Shown: in pieces, positions 58,562 to 64,000 of the stretch | How positions within the stretch are numbered: position 1 is the stretch's first letter | How the letters are laid out: each line of letters opens with the position of its first letter | Source of the DNA: Alteromonadaceae bacterium M269 | GTDB lineage: Bacteria > Pseudomonadota > Gammaproteobacteria > Enterobacterales > Alteromonadaceae | Assembly (NCBI GenBank): GCA_004353515.1 | Contig: SMNZ01000001.1 | Span: forward strand, 434,001-498,000 | Direction: 5' to 3' | DNA: 64,000 nt | Notes under the pieces: model-generated | Database searches by the model: none | Told to the model about the DNA's origin: nothing | The model's input: the letters and a program-made list of their open reading frames with translations, nothing else | Program-made: the position numbers and the translations under genes

Positions 58562-60277
58562 TTGAGTAAAGAACCAGATTGCAGAGAGTATTCACTGAGT
58601 GAATTAGATAAAGCTTTGGAAAATATTGAGAAAAACTCATATCCTAAGCACGTAAAACAAGTCGAATCTGAAGTTTTAGTACGAAAACGTCACGGTGAAT
58701 ATCAAACTAATTTACGAGGTGGAGATAGCTTGTATTACACTATTCCTTCAGGAAATTGGCTAAAATTGCATTGGAATGGCTTATTTCCATTAGGGATTGC
58801 GTATTGGGTAAATGTTTTTGCAATAAGTCTTGCGTTTACTTTTTCAATAAACTTTCTTCCAGATTACATTTCCAGTATTAACGCGTCCCCTTCTCAAAGG
58901 GGGCTGGTGATCGTGGCGTTGTATATCACGATGACAACTGTCACAGTATGGCAGTTGGTCGGACTATATCGATCTGCATCCATGCATGTTGAAAGAGGAG
59001 GAATGAAAGTTTGGGCTTTAACCGCTAAGGCATTGGTATTCTTGGGAGGGATGAAATTTAGCTATGAAATGCTAGAAATAGGGATTCCTTTCGTTGTTGA
59101 GAGTAGCAACCTTATTGTTGGAAATACAACATTGCCGCCACATTCAATAAGACTTATGAATGACGCGACAGAAATAGAAGTTCAGGGTGGCTTAGAGTTT
59201 GGTTTAACCGAAGAGTTGTCTGGATATTTGAATCATAACTCTAATATTAAAATTATCCACCTTAATAGCTTAGGTGGGCGTCTCGCTGAGGCTGTTAGTT
59301 TAGCGTCTCTAATTAAAGCTTATGATCTTAAAACTTATGTTAAAACACAATGTTTGTCTGCATGCCCAATTGCATTTTTAGCTGGGCAGGAGAGACTTTT
59401 GGGTGACAAAGCAGAGCTTGGGTTTCATAGCGCATCATTTGGTGGGGTATCGGGAAGCGAAACCAAAGAGCTTAATGAAAGGCTTATTACCGAATTGAAA
59501 AAGGCTGGTATCCCAAAGAGTTTTATCAAAAAAATAACATCGACTAGTGCGGACGATATATGGACTCCGTCTCACGAGGAACTATTAAAAGCCAACCTTG
59601 TTGATGAGATTGTAGATCCTGGTGATTACGCTATAAGTGGTATAAGTGACTGGAAAAAACCTGATAGTGTCGAGCGTGAAATGCTACAGCATCGATTGTA
59701 TGAGGTAATACAAAACTTTGATGAAGAAGGATATTCATTTATTAAAAAAATGATCAATGAAGGAATAACAGAAGGCACGCCTACAAATAAGTTAACTAGA
59801 AATATACAAAGTTACTTACATAGCAATAGGCTCAGCTATTATTTGAGCAAAGGTGGTGATTCAGAGGTTATCCAATATGAGAGAACTCAAGTGAGTCAGA
59901 TGAAGTACTTGCAGGGAAGCTTTCCAAAAGAATGTGCATCATATATGTATCCAGAATTATTTGATAGGAATACACTTAAAAATACCTCTAATACAATAGA
60001 GCCAAGTTTATCAAATGATGGATTAGAAGCATTGATAGGCCTCATAGAATCAATTTCTCCAACTCGTAAATCCCTACTTAGTGAAAAAGAACAAAGAGAT
60101 ATAATAGCCTCAATCTTGAAAAAGGTAGAATCAGGAGCTCTCATTAACGTATATGCCAAACCATCTGAGCACATCAAGGAACCTCAGATTCTTTGTAGGT
60201 CAGCAATTCTTTTTAGTGAGGCCGTTTTGGCTCTCCCTAATGTAAAAGCTAGTGCGATGATAAGGAGTTTTTACTAA
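58562..60277 (+). CDS. Membrane-bound ClpP/crotonase-fold serine protease-like protein
   Basis: A 571-residue protein. Residues 75-175 contain three hydrophobic helices. Then comes a domain like the COG3904 periplasmic ClpP-related family: HLNSLGGRLAEAVSLASL gives the oxyanion loop, TQCLSACPIAFLAG carries the likely nucleophile Ser266, and LGFHSASFGG the His289. The last 200 residues are helical and unrelated to families I know. The start is TTG at 58562. It follows the putative immunity gene by 26 bases, in the same AT-rich composition, so it may belong to the RHS unit as a processing protease or second immunity factor. Confidence 0.72.
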   Translation: MSKEPDCREYSLSELDKALENIEKNSYPKHVKQVESEVLVRKRHGEYQTNLRGGDSLYYTIPSGNWLKLHWNGLFPLGIAYWVNVFAISLAFTFSINFLPDYISSINASPSQRGLVIVALYITMTTVTVWQLVGLYRSASMHVERGGMKVWALTAKALVFLGGMKFSYEMLEIGIPFVVESSNLIVGNTTLPPHSIRLMNDATEIEVQGGLEFGLTEELSGYLNHNSNIKIIHLNSLGGRLAEAVSLASLIKAYDLKTYVKTQCLSACPIAFLAGQERLLGDKAELGFHSASFGGVSGSETKELNERLITELKKAGIPKSFIKKITSTSADDIWTPSHEELLKANLVDEIVDPGDYAISGISDWKKPDSVEREMLQHRLYEVIQNFDEEGYSFIKKMINEGITEGTPTNKLTRNIQSYLHSNRLSYYLSKGGDSEVIQYERTQVSQMKYLQGSFPKECASYMYPELFDRNTLKNTSNTIEPSLSNDGLEALIGLIESISPTRKSLLSEKEQRDIIASILKKVESGALINVYAKPSEHIKEPQILCRSAILFSEAVLALPNVKASAMIRSFY

Positions 60278-60290
60278 AGACTCTGTTATC

Positions 60291-60455
60291 GACAATTTGA
60301 AACCATCACAGCAGGCAACGGTAACGCTACCTTAAGCTATGGTGCACCGGGTAACATCACTGCCTATAACAACAAACAGCAGCATCTGTCGTATAACTAC
60401 AATAGCAATAACCAGTGAATGTAGTGTAAACGACCCCGATAGTTGCTAACTACAG
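60291..60455 (+). pseudogene. Remnant of an RHS gene
   Basis: The stretch is a diverged copy of the RHS gene at about 57063-57235: CTTAAGCTATG, GGGTAACATCAC and TGCCTATAACAACAAACAGC recur with a six-base deletion and a stop soon after AACCAG. It is a leftover of an earlier RHS C-terminal region, as seen where RHS tips are displaced by recombination. Confidence 0.85.
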
Positions 60456-60503
60456 CAATATAGCTGAAAGCGTGATGGACAATTTTAGGAATTATGAATT
60501 TTG

Positions 60504-60552
60504 AGCCTCGCACTCGTTGGGTTGTACAATTGTGGAGGCTTTTTGTTTTTTC
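60504..60552 (+). terminator. Terminator at the end of the RHS locus
   Basis: Arms AGCCTC and GAGGCT, extended by CAC/GTG inside, are followed by TTTTTGTTTTTT. Confidence 0.65.
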
Positions 60553-61346
60553 AATATTGATTTAGGAGCTTAAAAGAAGTTAATTGTCAACTGAGCCAAA
60601 AGTTTCGATACCAGATTGAGCGACTCTTGGAAAGTAAGATGATATTTCATAATCTATCGGTTCTCTGCGCAGTTCATAACTTCCTCTGACTTGGCGTATT
60701 TTGAAAAATTCTATGCCTCCGCTTCTACTACTTAAAGCATTGACTACAGTATGGATGATAGAGTCAGGGCATCTCAAGCCAAATGTAATGTCATTCATTG
60801 CAAGCGGCGAATCATTTAGTCCTATTTTGTCGAAAAGCCTCCACTCATCTTCATATTTCCATGGTGTCGCTTTCCGCAACAAAATGTTATCATCAAGTAG
60901 CTTTTGGGCATCAGAGTCTTTTGCAAGTATAGCTTTCGCTATTAAACTGGTATGTAAAGTCCGGTTGTCGTCGTAAATTACTTTGTGAAGTTTGGGGCTT
61001 GGGTTCCTGTTTAAACTATACCCAATACAGAGCCCTTGATGTTGGTCGCCATAATGACTCCAAAGGAGCGAACTGTCGAAAGTAGATGAGAAACAGCAGA
61101 CCCCTTTACGGTACTTATTTAAAAGCTCTTTTTGTATTTCAAATAATAACAGCCCGTTTTGAGCTTGTTCTCTGCTAATTCCTTCATCAGCATAGTCCGG
61201 ATTGGTTGCATAATATGCAATTCTGGAAAGTTCATCATCGGCGGATTGGACGCCTAAATTTTTTGCGTAATCTCTGCTCCCTTCATTGTCTATTTTTGCT
61301 GATTTCAGTGAAACTATGGTTTCTTCTTCAACCCTGTTTTTAATTA

Positions 61347-62229
61347 TAGCTGGATCAATTTAATTTGCGATAATCCAAGTGCTCAGAAAACAGTTCATTC
61401 ACCGAGCAGCGTAGCTTTCGCCTGATTGATTTGGCCTGTGCCCATTTCTTTTCAATAGGGTTCAAATCAGGACTATAAGGAGGTAAGAATTCAACAAGAC
61501 AACCATGCTCTTTTATAGCCTCAAGCATATCACTGCGCTTATGAAAGGTGGCATTGTCCATGACGATAACAGCACCAGTATTGACCTTAGGAAGTAAGTC
61601 TTGTGTTAACCACGCATAAAACACATCAGAATTGATACTAGAGGTAAATAGACTCAGTGTTAAAAACGTCATACCAACAATAGCGCCTATCGCATTCACT
61701 CTTCCTTTGGCATGCCAATCGTGAGTGCCATAGCATCGTGAGCCTAATGCTGAGTAGCCGTATTCCCTCGGCATACTTTGCGCAAAGCCACTTTCATCAA
61801 GATAGATAATTGGCTTGCCCAGGCTTTTGTATTCATCAATACGAGCTGAAAATAGCCGTCGTTTAATGCCACAAGCTTTAGGGTGTTTCAGTGTTTTTTT
61901 TAATGCTGATTTTTAGTCGCTTCAGTGCATAGTGAATGGTTGGTTGTTCTACCTTCAGGCGCTTTGCTCGTTCCCATTGGTAATCATCAGGAAAATCTTC
62001 AACATCCTGTTTCAGTACATCCATGTCTACTTTGTAGGCTGTTCTATTGTTTCCATAGGATGACTCTAGTTTCCTTTGCCAACGGAATAAGGTCGCTTTA
62101 TTCACATCAAAGTGTTGGCTGACTTGCTCAAAGGTTAGTTGGTGCTTTTCTTTATAGGCAAACACCTTTTGCCTGAAATCTAAACTATATGCCATCCGAT
62201 TATTATCGCATATTAAATTTATTTAGCTA
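61347..62229 (-). mobile_element. IS630-family insertion sequence
   Basis: An 883-bp element is flanked by the TA duplication typical of IS630/Tc1 (61345-61346 and 62230-62231). Its ends are inverted repeats of about 28 bp beginning TAGCT and containing AATTTAAT and TGCGATAAT. It carries one transposase in two frames on the minus strand and interrupts a DUF2971 gene. Confidence 0.92.
61355..62195 (-). CDS. IS630 transposase in two frames (frameshift at A8)
   Basis: The first frame (62195 to 61878, 105 residues) is a helix-turn-helix part, MAYSLDFRQKVFAYKEKHQL and LTFEQVSQHFDVNKATLFRW. The second frame (to 61355) holds the DDE domain: IIYLDESGFAQS, VIVMDNATFHKR and LPPYSPDLNPIEKKW. They meet at a run of eight A near 61902-61909. 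Reading seven A would give one continuous protein (KKTLKHPKACGIKRR), so the full transposase needs a +1 shift or transcript slippage, or one A was gained and the copy is dead. Confidence 0.88.
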
Positions 62230-62605
62230 TAACTCCGATAAAATAGCCTTCAATTCATCGTTATTTGAATCGGACTTTATCGTTGGTTGACAATCCATTG
62301 GGTCGTTGAATGAAATAGGATTTGCGAAATATAATTGGTCCATGCAAAGGCTATCAATTGTTAGCTCGCTAAAGCTTCTATATCGGTAAATCTTTTCTGG
62401 TTGGTCCGTTTCCATACATATTCCTTATTGCTATAAAAGTTAAAGTATTGGAATATAACAGAAAGAATCACAGATGTAGTCGACTATTGTTGATTAGACT
62501 TTTGACAGAAGTGAATGTCAGTCAGGTTGCATGTTTTCCCGTCATTTATCGAAACTCGAAACGTTAATCAGTGAATAGAATGTGTCTCTCGTGAATACTG
62601 CGGGT

Positions 62606-63949
62606 ATGAACAGACAACGACTTCGATTTTCCCAACTGGCTCCACTGGTGTTGCTGGTGTCTATGGCAGCACATTCTGCCGCTGTTATTGAATCCCCGAA
62701 AGAGGATGGGCTCTTTTATTATAAGATTGGTGGTGCACGGCATATCACGATACCACCATCGCTGACGATTGAAACACTGAACCTCTCACTCAATGCCAAA
62801 GCCAGTGCGCTGAATTGTGGTGCATTCGACCCGGCCTTATCGATAAAGCATTCATTGGACAATATTAAAAACGGTGCAGATAACGCCCTTAACGCATTGC
62901 AAAATGCAGCGGGTGCAGCAATTTCTAACCTGCCAGGTTATTTACTGCAAAAAGCCAACCCCGGTCTTTACGACCTGTTTCAAAACGGTCTTCTGCGTGC
63001 ACAGGCAAGCTTTTCATTGGCAACCAAGAGTTGCGAGAGAATGCAATACGAAATATCTCAGAGCCTAAACCCTTATGCCGAATGGGTCACCCTGAGTCGA
63101 GGCGATAGCTGGAAAAAGAGCTTGTCGTTCGGTGAGAAGAACATTCATGAAGCCGTTGATGCAGCAAGACGCGGTCATAATGAAGGTGTTACCTGGATTG
63201 GTGGTGTGAAGCGTGGTGGCGTCAATCAAGAGCCTATTCGAGTGGTGGCTGAGGTGGCCGGGGCAGGGCTGAATATGCTGTCACTCTTACCGCCTGAGCG
63301 AACCGGTGACCTGCCTGATGATAGCCCCTTGAGTCTACATTTTGAGAATGTCGATGCGGTGAGCCAGTGGGTCAATGAAGTATTGGGCGATATACAGATT
63401 GGGGTATGTGATGCGTGTCAAAAAGGGACACAGCCCGGTCGTGGGCTTATCCCGACGATTGAACAGACAGCAGATACAGTAGCGCAGGCACTGACAGCCA
63501 TTGTCCAGAACAGGGTTCCGCCAACACCGGAAAACTTAACGACAGTGTCGGCACCGGGTATTGTGCTGACTGCACAAGTTATTCGAGCTATCCAAAACCT
63601 GCCGAGTGTTGAACGGGGTATCGTTGTCCAAAAACTCAGCCAGGACATTGCGGAAGCTCAGGTCATGGAAAAAGCAATGTTGGTCAGACGCTTTCTTCTA
63701 ACGGGTGTCAAAGAGGCACATGTAGTCGCTATTAAGATGGCAGTGAAAGAAGTCGAGAGGGCAGTGGAAGCACTGGATGAAGAAATCCGTAACGTCATTT
63801 TTGAGAAAGACATTCGTACGCATCTGGTCACACAGACCGTCATGGATTTACTGATAAAAGATGCCGCCATGCGTAGTGCATCCATTACCGTGCCAGCCTT
63901 GTCACCGAACGATGAAACACCGCTTAAGCGAGGTGCAGTTAAACCCTAA
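62606..63949 (+). CDS. Integrative conjugative element protein, PFL_4711 (TIGR03755) family
   Basis: An exported protein of the MPF_G-type conjugation apparatus. A signal peptide (MNRQRLRFSQLAPLVLLVSM, cleavage near HSAA) is followed by family features as I recall them: LFYYKIGGAR, CGAFDPALSIKHSLDNIKNG, KANPGLYDLFQNGLLRAQ, NPYAEWVTLSRGDSWK and VSAPGIVLTAQVIRAIQNLP. I chose ATG 62606, giving 447 residues; in-frame GTGs at 62582 and 62591 are possible. In known ICEs this gene sits among the late mating-pore genes (traU-like neighbours), which should follow outside the window. Confidence 0.85.
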   Translation: MNRQRLRFSQLAPLVLLVSMAAHSAAVIESPKEDGLFYYKIGGARHITIPPSLTIETLNLSLNAKASALNCGAFDPALSIKHSLDNIKNGADNALNALQNAAGAAISNLPGYLLQKANPGLYDLFQNGLLRAQASFSLATKSCERMQYEISQSLNPYAEWVTLSRGDSWKKSLSFGEKNIHEAVDAARRGHNEGVTWIGGVKRGGVNQEPIRVVAEVAGAGLNMLSLLPPERTGDLPDDSPLSLHFENVDAVSQWVNEVLGDIQIGVCDACQKGTQPGRGLIPTIEQTADTVAQALTAIVQNRVPPTPENLTTVSAPGIVLTAQVIRAIQNLPSVERGIVVQKLSQDIAEAQVMEKAMLVRRFLLTGVKEAHVVAIKMAVKEVERAVEALDEEIRNVIFEKDIRTHLVTQTVMDLLIKDAAMRSASITVPALSPNDETPLKRGAVKP

Positions 63950-64000
63950 ACGGACGACTCATTACACAGAGTCCCTTTTCTATTGAAATGATGTGATGCT

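Larger units (their letters stand above)
60580..62415 (-). pseudogene. DUF2971 family gene split by an IS630-type element
   Basis: The N-terminal piece (62415 down to 62230) begins METDQPEKIYRYRSF and includes YFANPISFNDPMDC. The C-terminal piece (61346 down to 60580) includes CCFSSTFDSSLLWSHYGDQH, GLCIGYS and WKYEDEWRLF, the family's hallmarks. Removing the element plus one TA copy joins them in frame across GAG-TTA-ATT into one 316-residue protein with no stop. DUF2971 proteins are of unknown function and frequent in defence islands. AAGGA precedes the start. Confidence 0.93.
34774..64000 (+). mobile_element. Left part of an inferred tRNA-Leu-integrated ICE
   Basis: Gene content changes abruptly from conserved housekeeping genes to accessory genes at the 3' end of tRNA-Leu. 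A tyrosine integrase is the first gene and a PFL_4711/TIGR03755-type conjugation protein is the last one in the window. Between them lie defence-like ATPases, an RHS locus, insertion sequences and orphan genes. This fits an integrative and conjugative element of the MPF_G class (ICEhin1056/PFGI-1 relatives), continuing beyond the right edge. It could also be two adjacent elements, because only one transfer gene is visible. Confidence 0.62.

Overview
The window reads as the chromosome of a low-to-moderate GC gammaproteobacterium. The evidence is gene order. It carries rne/rluC divergent, yceD-rpmF-plsX-fabHDG-acpP-fabF-pabC-mltG-tmk-holB-tatD, lrp-ftsK-lolA-rarA-crcB-serS, the tusDCB-tusE plus yccA cluster next to serS (a Pseudomonas-like arrangement) and uvrY-uvrC-pgsA-tRNA-Gly-tRNA-Cys-tRNA-Leu. 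Crp/sigma70-type promoters, rho-independent terminators and many TTG/GTG starts fit this. A marine Oceanospirillales/Kangiella-like host is a guess from synteny and composition only.

Region 1 (1-34773) is core genome: LPS control (lapB), pyrimidine synthesis (pyrF), RNA turnover (rne), rRNA modification (rluC), the fatty-acid and cell-wall cluster, tRNA modification (trhO, tusDCBE), alanine catabolism with its likely regulator Lrp, chromosome segregation (ftsK), lipoprotein sorting (lolA), replication-fork repair (rarA), serS, a tandemly duplicated tRNA-Ser(UGA), the GacA/UvrY regulator, uvrC and pgsA. Points of note are a perfect match to the Lrp consensus between ald and lrp, and a strong promoter placed so close to yceD that its mRNA should be nearly leaderless.

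Region 2 (34774 to the right edge) is accessory DNA. It starts exactly at the 3' end of tRNA-Leu(UAA) with a tyrosine recombinase. The last gene is a PFL_4711/TIGR03755-type conjugation protein of MPF_G integrative conjugative elements, so I infer the left part of an ICE whose right end lies outside the window. Cargo, in order: a mobile csrA; a nuclease-NACHT STAND ATPase; an ISAs1-family insertion with a nonsense-mutated transposase; small secreted and membrane proteins with an XRE regulator; a four-gene minus-strand operon (SMEK-like/NACHT ATPase, two related small proteins, radical SAM/SPASM enzyme); a membrane helical protein; a NERD-nuclease/helicase fusion; a 1.5 kb gene-poor stretch rich in palindromes; and a YD-repeat/RHS locus with a small membrane protein in the immunity position, a membrane-bound ClpP/crotonase-like protease and a broken RHS copy. 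A DUF2971 gene split by an IS630-family element then precedes the conjugation gene.

The best candidate for an undescribed system is the operon at 42925-47383. A STAND-type NTPase with a SMEK-like N-terminal domain is translationally coupled to two small proteins that share a homologous block. One of these begins with an FVSNSSSTSFV motif, and a radical SAM/SPASM maturase follows 4 bases later. The layout suggests an anti-phage or conflict system whose sensor or effector depends on a radical-SAM-modified small protein. This is inference from sequence and layout alone.
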